Assembly (NCBI RefSeq): GCF_019966545.1
Contig: NZ_JAIMIC010000005.1
Span: 372,001 to 436,000 of the forward strand
DNA length: 64,000 nt
Reading direction: 5' to 3'
Origin: Heliomarina baculiformis
Lineage (GTDB): Bacteria; Pseudomonadota; Alphaproteobacteria; Rhodobacterales; Rhodobacteraceae
Below, one piece after another: positions 25,930 to 34,127 of this stretch. The notes below the pieces were generated by a model, which did not search any database, had not been told where the DNA came from, and saw nothing but the letters and a program-made list of their open reading frames with translations. A program made the position numbers and the translations under genes. Positions within the stretch are counted from its first letter, which is position 1, and every line of letters begins with the position of its first letter.

Positions 25930-27354
25930 TCAGATGCCGTGCAACATTTTGATTTCAAGGTAATCTTCCAGCCCAGGCAGGCCGCCTTCACGCCCGTTGC
26001 CCGAACTCTTGAAGCCGCCGAACGGGCTGCCGTAGTTCACGCCCGCCCCGTTCAGATGCACATTGCCGGCGCGAAGCTGGCGCATCACACGGCGCGCGCG
26101 CACCATGTCATTGGTCTGGAGATAGGCGGCCAGCCCGTAATCGGTGTCATTGGCCAATTGAATGGCCTCTTCCTCGGTATCGAAGGGCATCATCGAAATG
26201 ACGGGCCCAAAGATCTCCTCGCGCCAGACGCGCATTTCCGGGGTGCAATCGGCAAAGATCGTCGGACGCGCCCAGTGCCCGGCATTCATGCCATCGGGCT
26301 TGCCCGCGCCGCCGGTGACCAGACGTGCGCCTTCGGCGATGCCCGCCTCGATCAGCGCCTGAACCCGGTCCCATTGCAGGGCCGAGACCAGCGGGCCGAT
26401 ATGGTCGCCCTCTTGCGTCGGGTCGCCAACCTCGGTTGCCGCTGCCGTTTTGCCCGCGATCTTGACCGCCTTGTCATAGACCGAGCGCTCGACCAGCATC
26501 CGGGTCGGGGCGTCGCAGCTTTGGCCGGTGTTGTTCATCACTTCAAGCACACCGCCCGCGACGCGATCTTCCAGGTCGCAATCGGCAAAGATGATGTTCG
26601 GGCTTTTGCCGCCCAGTTCCAGCGTCACCCGCTTGACTGTCGGCGCGGCATCCACCGTTACCGCCGTGCCTGCGCGGGTGGAGCCGGTAAAGGACATCAT
26701 CGCGATATCGGGATGTTTCGACATGGCTGAGCCGACCTCCGGGCCGTCGCCGTTCACAAGGTTGAATACACCGGGGGGAAAACCGGCCTCATGCATCATT
26801 TCGGCCCAGAGCAGCGCGTTCAGCGGCGTGTTTTCCGAAGGCTTCAGCACGCAGGTGCAGCCCGTAAGCAGCGCCGGGATGACCTTAAGCGCGATCTGGT
26901 TCATCGGCCAGTTCCATGGCGTGATCAGCCCGACGACACCGATGGGTTCGCGGCTAAGCGTATCGCCGTTGGTCAGCTTTTCTTCCCAGATGACCTCGAC
27001 AAGCGCATCAAGGAAACCGCGTGTGTGGCCAGAGCCGGTATCGGCCTGCTGTTCGCGGCTCATGGTGATGGGCGCGCCGAGTTCGGCGGTGATGGTCTGG
27101 GCCATCTCCTCGAAGCGACGGTCGTAGATCTCGAGGAATTTCTCGACCAGCGCGCGGCGTTCGGCAACCGGGGTCATCGACCAGCTTTCAAAGGCCCGGG
27201 ATGCAGCGGCGACGGCATTGTCAACATCGGCGGCGCTGCCAAGGCTAATGGTCGCGATCTCTTCGCCCGTGGCGGGGTTTTCAACCGGATGCGGGCGTGG
27301 GGTGACCGGCGAAACCCATTCCCCGTCGATATAGAATTTCAGATGATCCATCAT
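25930..27354 (-). CDS. NAD(P)-dependent aldehyde dehydrogenase
   Basis: A 474-residue ALDH. The catalytic Cys lies in NNTGQSCDAPTR and the general base Glu in LELGGKSPNI; the NAD-binding SFTGSTRAGTAV and PWNWPMNQ are intact. The closest general classes are betaine-aldehyde/aminobutyraldehyde and related dehydrogenases. It is the last gene of the Pot-type transporter operon and overlaps the metallo-hydrolase gene (ATGA at 27351-27354); a second in-frame ATG follows immediately. Context suggests oxidation of an aldehyde derived from the imported amine or related compound, by inference. Confidence 0.88.
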   Translation of the reverse strand: MMDHLKFYIDGEWVSPVTPRPHPVENPATGEEIATISLGSAADVDNAVAAASRAFESWSMTPVAERRALVEKFLEIYDRRFEEMAQTITAELGAPITMSREQQADTGSGHTRGFLDALVEVIWEEKLTNGDTLSREPIGVVGLITPWNWPMNQIALKVIPALLTGCTCVLKPSENTPLNALLWAEMMHEAGFPPGVFNLVNGDGPEVGSAMSKHPDIAMMSFTGSTRAGTAVTVDAAPTVKRVTLELGGKSPNIIFADCDLEDRVAGGVLEVMNNTGQSCDAPTRMLVERSVYDKAVKIAGKTAAATEVGDPTQEGDHIGPLVSALQWDRVQALIEAGIAEGARLVTGGAGKPDGMNAGHWARPTIFADCTPEMRVWREEIFGPVISMMPFDTEEEAIQLANDTDYGLAAYLQTNDMVRARRVMRQLRAGNVHLNGAGVNYGSPFGGFKSSGNGREGGLPGLEDYLEIKMLHGI

Positions 27355-28079
27355 AGTCCCTTGCTTTCCAGCCAGTTGCGGATGATCTCGCGGTGGCGTT
27401 CGCCGCCATATGAGGCGAAATGACCGCCATGCACAACACGAACCGGCAGGTCCAGCAGCCGTTTCATCGAGGCGACATAATCCTCGGCATTCGCGTGGTA
27501 GGTGTCCTCGATCAGCGGGCCGTCATAGACGATATCGCCGGAAAACAGGATGCCCGAGGCTTCCTCCCACAGCGCAATGCCGCCGGGGCTGTGGCCGGGC
27601 GTGTGGATCACCTCAAAGCTGCGATCGCCAAGATCGACCCGGTCGCGATCCTGCAGGATACGCGTCGCCGGTGCGGATTTCACCGCGTAACGGGCGCTTT
27701 CATAAGGTTCCGGCGGGAGGGTCGTGAAAATCTCATCCGTCACATAAGGATCGGCGAGCGTGGCGGCACGCGTCGGGTCGGCAAGGATGGCGGCCTCGGC
27801 CTCGTGACAGCTGCGACAGTCGAATTCATGGTGACAGCCGATGTGGTCGAAATGGGTGTGGCTCGCGACCGCTTCGAGCGGGCGTTCGGTGACCAGCGGC
27901 ACCCATGTGCGCAGGCTGACCACACCCATGCCACTGTCGACCAGCATATCGCCATCACGGCCCCGGACGTGCCATATGTTGCAGCGGTAGAATTCCTCGA
28001 TATGCGGCTCGTCAATCAGGGTGATGCCATCGCCCTTGGTCTGCAGACGGTACCAGTCTTGCGGTTGTGCGCGGTTCAT
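27351..28079 (-). CDS. Metallo-beta-lactamase fold hydrolase
   Basis: A 242-residue MBL-fold protein with the metal motif SHTHFDHIGC (HxHxDH), a second ligand in TPGHSPGGIA, the bridging Asp in LFSGDIVYDG and the last His in VVHGGHFAS. There is no signal peptide, so it is cytoplasmic. A His/Cys-rich insert (HHEFDCRSCHEAEAA) lies just after the metal motif and could hold another metal. ATG 28079 overlaps the ATPase stop (ATGA) and rules out the longer upstream frame. It may hydrolyse a thioester, lactone or ester intermediate before or after the aldehyde dehydrogenase. Confidence 0.85.
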   Translation of the reverse strand: MNRAQPQDWYRLQTKGDGITLIDEPHIEEFYRCNIWHVRGRDGDMLVDSGMGVVSLRTWVPLVTERPLEAVASHTHFDHIGCHHEFDCRSCHEAEAAILADPTRAATLADPYVTDEIFTTLPPEPYESARYAVKSAPATRILQDRDRVDLGDRSFEVIHTPGHSPGGIALWEEASGILFSGDIVYDGPLIEDTYHANAEDYVASMKRLLDLPVRVVHGGHFASYGGERHREIIRNWLESKGL

Positions 28080-29101
28080 GCGGCCTCCTCGGCGATCAGA
28101 ACGGGGGAATTGCCAAAAAGATGCACCTGATCCCCGGTTTGTAGCCGGGTGCCCTGCGGCAGATTGGCGGTCAGGATCATCTCGGGGGCGGTGACGGGAC
28201 GGAAGTGGCAGCGCAGATGCGAACCGAAAAACGCCATGTCCTGTAGCACCGCCTGCCCAAGGTCGAGCGGACCGGAGAGGCCGACGTTTTCCGGGCGGAG
28301 ACAAAGCGTACCGTTTGTCGGTTCAAGCTTCAGCGCCCCAAGCGGGCTGTCGACCCCCTGCCCGGCCTTGCGCACCTGAAGCGTGTTGATTTCACCCATG
28401 AAATTCGCGGTGAACAAGGTTTGCGGCGTCAGGTAGACCTCCTCCGGCGTACCGCAATGTTCGATCCGGCCCTGGTTCATCACGACGATCCGGTCGGCGA
28501 TGGCCATCGCCTCTTCCTGATCGTGTGTGACATGGACAAAGGTGGTGCCGACCTTGCGCTGGATCGCCTTGAGCTCATCCTGCATCTGGCGGCGCAGTTT
28601 GAGGTCGAGCGCGCCGAGCGGCTCGTCGAGCAGCAGAAGATCGGGCGAAACCGCCAGCGCGCGGGCCAGGGCGACCCGCTGGCGTTGGCCGCCAGAGAGT
28701 TCATGCGGGCGGCGTTTGGCCTGATCGGCCAGCCCAACCATATCGAGCATTTCCCGCGCCTTCGCATTGCGCTCGCGGCGGGACATACCGCGCATCCGCA
28801 ATCCGAAGGCGACATTGTCGAGCAGCGACATATGCGGAAACAGCGCATAGTCCTGAAACATCGTGGTCGTCGGGCGGGCGCGCGGCACGACTCCGGCCAT
28901 ATCCTTGCCGCCGATTTTGACGGCGCCGGCGGTGGGGCTGAGAAACCCGCCGAGGATCGACAAAAGCGTGGTCTTGCCGCAGCCCGAAGGCCCAAGCAAC
29001 ACAACGAATTCGCCGACCTCGATCTTCAGGTCGATTTCATGCAGCGCTGTGAAATCGCCGAATTCCTGGCGCACGCCGGTGATGGATACGTCAGCCGTCA
29101 T
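28076..29101 (-). CDS. Spermidine/putrescine-type ABC transporter ATP-binding protein (PotA family)
   Basis: A 341-residue ATPase with Walker A GPSGCGKTTLL (about residue 38), Q-loop MFQDYALFPHMS, signature [15 protein letters not shown], Walker B LLLLDEPLGALD, the switch His in VTHDQEEAM, and a C-terminal TOBE regulatory domain (about 260-335). It powers the importer formed by the next two permeases and the binding protein at 30726. PotA-like ATPases serve polyamine, iron, thiamine and aminophosphonate-like importers, so the name gives a family, not a substrate. Confidence 0.88.
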   Translation of the reverse strand: MTADVSITGVRQEFGDFTALHEIDLKIEVGEFVVLLGPSGCGKTTLLSILGGFLSPTAGAVKIGGKDMAGVVPRARPTTTMFQDYALFPHMSLLDNVAFGLRMRGMSRRERNAKAREMLDMVGLADQAKRRPHELSGGQRQRVALARALAVSPDLLLLDEPLGALDLKLRRQMQDELKAIQRKVGTTFVHVTHDQEEAMAIADRIVVMNQGRIEHCGTPEEVYLTPQTLFTANFMGEINTLQVRKAGQGVDSPLGALKLEPTNGTLCLRPENVGLSGPLDLGQAVLQDMAFFGSHLRCHFRPVTAPEMILTANLPQGTRLQTGDQVHLFGNSPVLIAEEAA

Positions 29102-29868
29102 TTTCCGACCTTTCTGAACAGGGTGAGTTCGAGCAGCACGACCACGGCCACCGAGACAAGGAAGACCAGCGAGCCGACCGCATTTGTCGCGGGCGAAAGC
29201 CCCGAGCGCAGCATCGACCAGATTTCGACCGGCAGGGTCACGTCAAACCGGGTCAGCAGGAAGGCAATGATGAATTCATCCCAGCTGAAGGTGAAGGCTA
29301 GGAAGAAGGCCGCCCCCAGCGCCGGGGCCAGCATCGGGGCCGAGACCAGCGCCAGCACCTGCCACTCCTTTGCGCCAAGGTCGCGCGCGGCCCGCAGGGC
29401 GTTGCGCTGATGCTCGCCCATCGCCGCATAAAGGATCGCGAAGCAGAGCGGCAGGTTGATGACCACATGGCCGATGCCTGTTGCCAGCAGCGAAGGCCGG
29501 ATGCCGATGTTGTTGAAATAGTTCAACAGCCCCAGCGCGATGATCAGGTAGCTGACAGTCATTGGCGCGATCAGCAGCGCCCGCATCAGCGTCGATCCCG
29601 GCAGGACCACCCGGGCCAGTCCAGAGGCCGCGAGAAACCCGAGCAACAGCGCCACCAGCGAGGAAATCGCCGCAACCAGAAGCGAGTTGAACAGCGCCGC
29701 CATCAGATCGCGGTCGCTGGTGATTTCAGCGTACCATTTCAACGTCGGCCCATTGAAGGGCGGCACGGGCAAACGACCGTCCTGAAAGGAGAAAACCACC
29801 AGAACGCCGACGGGCAGCAGGATGAAGATGAAACAGGCGACAAGGTAGATCCACGACAGATAGCGCAT
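29098..29868 (-). CDS. ABC transporter permease (PotC family)
   Basis: A 256-residue inner-membrane permease with six hydrophobic segments. The first follows MRYLSWIYLVACFIFILLP. The coupling EAA loop lies near residue 145-165 (NALRAARDLGAKEWQVLALV). The FSWDEFIIAFLLTRFDVTLPVEI spelling near the C-terminus is characteristic of PotC-like permeases. It overlaps the ATPase gene by four bases and the PotB-like gene by one (TGATG). Confidence 0.88.
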   Translation of the reverse strand: MRYLSWIYLVACFIFILLPVGVLVVFSFQDGRLPVPPFNGPTLKWYAEITSDRDLMAALFNSLLVAAISSLVALLLGFLAASGLARVVLPGSTLMRALLIAPMTVSYLIIALGLLNYFNNIGIRPSLLATGIGHVVINLPLCFAILYAAMGEHQRNALRAARDLGAKEWQVLALVSAPMLAPALGAAFFLAFTFSWDEFIIAFLLTRFDVTLPVEIWSMLRSGLSPATNAVGSLVFLVSVAVVVLLELTLFRKVGK

Positions 29869-30722
29869 CAGACACGATCCATTCTGAGCCAGCGTGCGCA
29901 GCCCGCATAGGCCAGCGTCACGATGGCCATAAGGACTACCGACAGCGCCGAGGCCATCGGGAAATCGCCGCGACGCCCTAGTTGCAGCATGATGAGCTGC
30001 GGCATGGTTAGTTCGTTATTGCCGCCAAGAATCTGCGGGGTGATGTAATCGCCGATGCAGAGGACAAAGGTCAGGAAGGCACCGGTGATGACGCCCGGCA
30101 GGGTCAGCGGTATCACGACCAGACGGATCGTCTGCCATGCAGAGGCACCAAGGTCCTGCGCCGCGCGCATGTAGTTTGGCGAGAGCTGGACGAGGTTCGC
30201 GTAGATCGTCAGGGTCAGCAGCATCACGAAGAAATGCACGAAACCAATGACTGTGGCGGACCGGGTCGCCATGATCTGGATCGGTTCGGCAAGCAGCCCG
30301 ATGCCGGTCAGGAAATCCATCACCACGCCCTTTTGCCCCAGCACCAGCGCCCATGCGTAGGAGCGCACGACGTATGAGGTCCAGAACGGCAGCACCGCGA
30401 GCATCAGCGCGAGCCGTTGCCAGCGTTTCGGCACGCGCATGGCGATGATCCACGCCAGCGGCCATGCGAGCAGAACGGAAATCACCGTGACGGTCAGCGT
30501 GATCTCAAGCGAAACGACAATGCCGCGAAACAGCGAGTCATCGGTGAAGATCTTAATATAGTTACCGAAATCGGGACCGGGCACGATATCGCGCCCTTCC
30601 ATATGGGAAAAGCTGAGCCAGACCATCGCCGCGAAAGGGATGAGAAAGAACGCCAGCGTCCAAAGCAATGCGGGAGCCACAAGCGTGACCCCCACCTTCT
30701 TTTCATGTGCTTCGATGCGCAT
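29868..30722 (-). CDS. ABC transporter permease (PotB family)
   Basis: A 284-residue permease, the heterodimer partner of the PotC-like protein. It has a long N-terminal transmembrane segment (LLWTLAFFLIPFAAMVWLSF), a periplasmic part with GPDFGNYIKIFTD, WTSYVVRSYAWALVLGQKG, and the coupling loop MRAAQDLGASAWQTIRLVVIPLT. Three bases separate it from the binding-protein gene, so the whole set is one operon. Confidence 0.88.
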   Translation of the reverse strand: MRIEAHEKKVGVTLVAPALLWTLAFFLIPFAAMVWLSFSHMEGRDIVPGPDFGNYIKIFTDDSLFRGIVVSLEITLTVTVISVLLAWPLAWIIAMRVPKRWQRLALMLAVLPFWTSYVVRSYAWALVLGQKGVVMDFLTGIGLLAEPIQIMATRSATVIGFVHFFVMLLTLTIYANLVQLSPNYMRAAQDLGASAWQTIRLVVIPLTLPGVITGAFLTFVLCIGDYITPQILGGNNELTMPQLIMLQLGRRGDFPMASALSVVLMAIVTLAYAGCARWLRMDRV

Positions 30723-30725
30723 GGA

Positions 30726-31781
30726 TCAGTTCTGGATCATATCGGTCCAGAGGTCCTGCATCGCCGAGTCGAGATCGGCATCCAGTACCGGGTAGAGCTG
30801 GGCGCGCTCGAGATAGGTTGCCTGATCGTCCCAGCGCAGAACCGCCTTTTCGTCGTCGCTGAGGACATCGGCGGTCTTGGAGTTGGCGGGCATCCCCCAG
30901 TAGCATTCCGAAGTCGCCAGACGCGCCTGACCTTCGGGCGAGGTCACGTATTTCACGAACTCGACGGCCATCTCCTTGTTTTCGCTGTCCTTCAGCACGA
31001 CGAGAGACTGGCTCCAGAGCAGGCCGCCCTCTTCGGGGATGGTCCAGTCGAGATCCGGATTGTCGGCGTTCAGCACGGCGGTCAGCCATTCGCCACCGCC
31101 GACGAGGATGTCGACCTCATCGGTGGCGAGAGAAGTCTGGCTGGCGACAACGTCCGAGACCTGACGCGACGCGGCCTTAAGGCTCATCAGCGGCTCACGG
31201 AGCGTTTCGAGGTTGTCGGCGTTGAGATCGGCCGTATCGACGCCCTGTGCCATGCCGACGAGGCCAATGACCGGCAGGTAGTAATCATAGATCGCAATGC
31301 GACCGTCATACTTACCCGACCACAGCGCCTTCATCGATTCCATATCGGCGGGATCGACATTGGCCTTGTTGTAAGCGATTGTATTATAACCGAATTTCTC
31401 CGTCACCCCATAGGTGACACCATCGACGGTGTTGTTGTCTTCCAGCACGATCTGCGGGAAGTAATCGCCGGTGTGCATCTCTTCGACCGGGAGGGGTTCG
31501 GCAAGGTCGCGTTCGACCAGACGGCCCACGTCGACACCATCGATCACCATCACGTCCCAGTCGCCCGGACGGCTTTGTTCCAGCAGCGCAAGACCGGCGG
31601 CGGTGCCTTCGTATTCCTTGACGTTGACCCGGATTCCATGTGCCTCTTCAAAGGGTTCGAGAAGTTTCGGATCGGCGTGGTCGCACCAGATCAGCGCGTT
31701 CAGATCCTCGGCGGCCAGCGACGGCGTGGCGGCCAGCGTCAGCGCGGCGACAGTCAGGGCGGTGGTAGATTTGAGGTACAT
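30726..31781 (-). CDS. Periplasmic binding protein of Pot-type ABC transporter (PotD/PotF family)
   Basis: A 351-residue precursor with a signal peptide ending ATPSLAA-ED, followed by a two-lobed binding protein. NALIWCDHADPKLLEPFEEAHGI and VTEKFGYNTIAYNKANV resemble PotD-like domains, though the acidic residues that grip polyamines in PotD cannot be placed with confidence. The ligand is thus an amine or amino-acid derivative by class only. It is the promoter-proximal gene and lies opposite a TetR regulator across 110 bases holding a palindrome. Confidence 0.85.
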   Translation of the reverse strand: MYLKSTTALTVAALTLAATPSLAAEDLNALIWCDHADPKLLEPFEEAHGIRVNVKEYEGTAAGLALLEQSRPGDWDVMVIDGVDVGRLVERDLAEPLPVEEMHTGDYFPQIVLEDNNTVDGVTYGVTEKFGYNTIAYNKANVDPADMESMKALWSGKYDGRIAIYDYYLPVIGLVGMAQGVDTADLNADNLETLREPLMSLKAASRQVSDVVASQTSLATDEVDILVGGGEWLTAVLNADNPDLDWTIPEEGGLLWSQSLVVLKDSENKEMAVEFVKYVTSPEGQARLATSECYWGMPANSKTADVLSDDEKAVLRWDDQATYLERAQLYPVLDADLDSAMQDLWTDMIQN

Positions 31782-31837
31782 TTAGGCAGCTCCCGGTTGT
31801 TTGAAACGCTTTACACGCGCTTACTGAAGAAAAAAGT

Positions 31838-31849
31838 TGAACTGGTTCA
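31838..31849. promoter_or_regulatory. Candidate TetR operator between the Pot operon and its regulator
   Basis: TGAAC-TG-GTTCA is a perfect five-base inverted repeat flanked by AAAAGT on the left and GTTTT on the right, extending the dyad with one base offset. A minus-strand TTGACT lies close by, so a bound repressor would cover the Pot promoter. It lies between divergent start codons. Confidence 0.5.
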
Positions 31850-31891
31850 GTTTTGTAGTCAACGCTAATTTTCAAACACAAGGACAAGCCT

Positions 31892-32512
31892 ATGGCCGGG
31901 TTGAGAGAAAAACAGAAAGCTGATCGTCGCAGACGCATTCTCACCGCCTCAAGCCTACTTTTTAAGCAGAGCGGATATCAGGAAGTTCATATCAACCAGA
32001 TCGCCGAATGCGCGGAAGTTTCAGTTGGCACCTTCTATAACTACTTCAAAACAAAAGCAGACCTGTTGCTGTCGACGGTCAGCATGGAGGTCGAGGAAGT
32101 GCTTCAGCAAGGTGATTCCATCCTGAAGGATCCACCGGAGGACCCGGTCGAGGCGCTGATGGCGCTCACCCGCCTTTATTATGACCACTCGCTTGTCTAC
32201 CTGAGCAAGGAAATGTGGCGCACCGCGATGGCAGCGGCCATTCAGGAAGGCCAGTCGCCGTTTTCGATCCGGTACCGCGCGCTGGACAAGGGGTTGTGTG
32301 CGCAGGTCTGCGGATTGCTGGAGGTCTTGCAGGAGAACGGCCGTCTGAGCGCCGACATGGATACCCGCGCGATGGGCGAAGTGATTTTCAACAATCTGAA
32401 CGCCATGTTCACCGAGTATTCAATCGACGAAACCTTTACCTTGGATGAATTGAAAGACCGGGTGCTGCGTCAGACCCGCGCCGTGGTGAAGCCCCTGATC
32501 GGGGCTGCGTAA
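31892..32512 (+). CDS. TetR/AcrR family transcriptional regulator
   Basis: A 206-residue regulator. The N-terminal helix-turn-helix (about 9-55) reads RRRILTASSLLFKQSGYQEV, HINQIAECAEVSVGTFYNYFKTK, the usual TetR turn. The ligand domain is helical with FNNLNAMFTEYSIDE near the end. It is less GC-rich at its 5' end than its neighbours. Divergent placement from the Pot-type transporter operon and the palindrome at 31838 make that operon the likely target. A hairpin at 32551-32582 follows it. Confidence 0.88.
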   Translation: MAGLREKQKADRRRRILTASSLLFKQSGYQEVHINQIAECAEVSVGTFYNYFKTKADLLLSTVSMEVEEVLQQGDSILKDPPEDPVEALMALTRLYYDHSLVYLSKEMWRTAMAAAIQEGQSPFSIRYRALDKGLCAQVCGLLEVLQENGRLSADMDTRAMGEVIFNNLNAMFTEYSIDETFTLDELKDRVLRQTRAVVKPLIGAA

Positions 32513-32536
32513 AGGCGGAAAACGGGGGGCACAACC

Positions 32537-32569
32537 TGTACACCCTCTGTACACCCCCCGTACATCAGA
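32537..32569. repeat. Three tandem 11-bp units of the TGTACACCCCC type
   Basis: Units TGTACACCCTC (32537-32547), TGTACACCCCC (32548-32558) and the degenerate CGTACATCAGA (32559-32569) repeat with an 11-base period. They match the pair at 7950-7971. Confidence 0.6.
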
Positions 32570-32582
32570 GGGGTGTCCTTTT
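32551..32582 (+). terminator. Candidate terminator of the TetR gene
   Basis: ACACCCC (32551-32557) pairs with GGGGTGT (32570-32576) around a 12-base loop, followed by CCTTTT. It sits between the stop at 32512 and the convergent gene ending at 32601 and partly overlaps the 11-bp repeats. Confidence 0.5.
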
Positions 32583-32600
32583 GACGAAACGGCCTGAAGG

Positions 32601-34112
32601 CTAACCGGCTTTGAACGCCCCGGCGAAACGGTCGCGGAGCAGGTTCTTTTGCACCTTGCCCATCGTGTTACGCGGCAATTCGTCGACCAGTTCGATCACC
32701 TTGGGCTGCTTGAACTTGGCCAGACGGTCCCCCAGATCGGCGCGGATCGCATTCGCGTCCGGCGTTTCACCCGGCTGCGCGACGAGGACGGCGACGACGC
32801 CTTCGCCGAAATCCGGATGCGGCACGCCGATGACGGCGGATTCCAGCACGCCCGGCTGTTCGTCGAGGATCAGTTCAACCTCTTTCGGGTAGATGTTGTA
32901 GCCGCCGGAGATAATCAGATCCTTGGCACGACCGACGATTTGGACATAGCCGTCATCGTCAAGCTGACCGATATCGCCGGTAATGAAGAAGCCATCCTCG
33001 CGCAGTTCGGCGGCGGTTTTTTCCGGCATCTGCCAGTAACCCTGAAACACGTTGGGACCGCGCACCTCGATGATACCGGCCTCGCCGTCGGGCAGTGTTT
33101 CACCGGTTTCGGGGTCGGTGATCTTGAGTTCGACCCCCGGCAGCGGAAAGCCCACCGTCCCCGCGCGGCGGTCGCCGTCATAGGGGTTCGAAGTGTTCAT
33201 GTTGGTTTCCGTCATCCCGTAGCGTTCGAGGATGCGGTGACCGGTGCGGGCCTCGAAGGCGCGGTGGGTTTCCGCGAGAAGCGGTGCCGAGCCGGAGGTG
33301 AAGAGCCGCATGCCCTTGCAGAGATCGCGGTCGAACCGGTCGTCGCCGAGCAGCCGCGTGTAGAAGGTCGGCACGCCCATCAGCGAGGTCGACTGCGGCA
33401 GGAATTTCAGCACCGTATCGAGATCGAATTTCGGCAGGAAGATCATCGAGCCCTGCGCGGCCAGCATCACGTTCGAGGCTACGAAAAGCCCGTGGGTATG
33501 AAAGATGGGCAGCGCGTGCAGCAGCACGTCATCCGCCGTAAAGCGCCATTCCTGCGTCAGGATCAGCGCGTTGGAAAGAAGGTTGTCCTGGCTGAGCATC
33601 GCGCCCTTGGAGCGTCCCGTGGTGCCCGAGGTGTAAAGCAGCGCGGCTAGGTCGTCATCGGCGCGATCCACAGGATCGAAACTGTCGGCTTGGGTGGCGG
33701 CCGCATCGGTCAGGCTGCCCTGACCCTTGGCGTCGAGCGTCAGCACCGGCACGCCACCGGCGATGCCCTGAACCTCGGCCTGATCGGCGGGGTCGCAGAT
33801 CACCGCGCCGGCTTCGCTGTCGGAGATGAAATAGGCGAGTTCGTCCGCCTTGTAGCCGGTGTTGAGCGGCAGAAACACGACCCCGGCCATGACGCAGGCC
33901 CCGTAGAGCGCAAGCGCCTCGGGCGACTTTTCAACCTGAACCGCAAGACGATCGCCGGGTTTCAGACCTGCGCCCACAAGCGCATTGGCCTGTTTTGCGG
34001 CCATTTTCAGAAAGGCATCACCCGAAATCTGCTGGCCGTCGGCCAGTGTCAGGAAGGCCGTCCCGCGCCCTTGCAGAGGGGCGAAGAGCCGGTCGAATAA
34101 TGGGTTTGGCAA
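32601..34112 (-). CDS. matB: Malonyl-CoA synthetase (malonate-CoA ligase)
   Basis: A 503-residue class I adenylate-forming enzyme. It activates malonate with ATP and CoA to malonyl-CoA. The P-loop LLYTSGTTGRSKGAML, the ERYGMTETNMNT motif, the hinge TGDIGQLDDDGYVQIVGRAKD and the C-terminal catalytic Lys in PRNTMGKVQKNLL are present; LPIFHTHGLFVA and RYGMTETNM are typical MatB spellings. The start appears to be TTG at 34112, nine bases after AAGGGAG; no ATG fits. It lies 15 bases after matA and completes the malonate pathway with the TRAP genes upstream in the same operon. Confidence 0.9.
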   Translation of the reverse strand: MPNPLFDRLFAPLQGRGTAFLTLADGQQISGDAFLKMAAKQANALVGAGLKPGDRLAVQVEKSPEALALYGACVMAGVVFLPLNTGYKADELAYFISDSEAGAVICDPADQAEVQGIAGGVPVLTLDAKGQGSLTDAAATQADSFDPVDRADDDLAALLYTSGTTGRSKGAMLSQDNLLSNALILTQEWRFTADDVLLHALPIFHTHGLFVASNVMLAAQGSMIFLPKFDLDTVLKFLPQSTSLMGVPTFYTRLLGDDRFDRDLCKGMRLFTSGSAPLLAETHRAFEARTGHRILERYGMTETNMNTSNPYDGDRRAGTVGFPLPGVELKITDPETGETLPDGEAGIIEVRGPNVFQGYWQMPEKTAAELREDGFFITGDIGQLDDDGYVQIVGRAKDLIISGGYNIYPKEVELILDEQPGVLESAVIGVPHPDFGEGVVAVLVAQPGETPDANAIRADLGDRLAKFKQPKVIELVDELPRNTMGKVQKNLLRDRFAGAFKAG

Positions 34113-34127
34113 TTCTCTTATCTCCCT

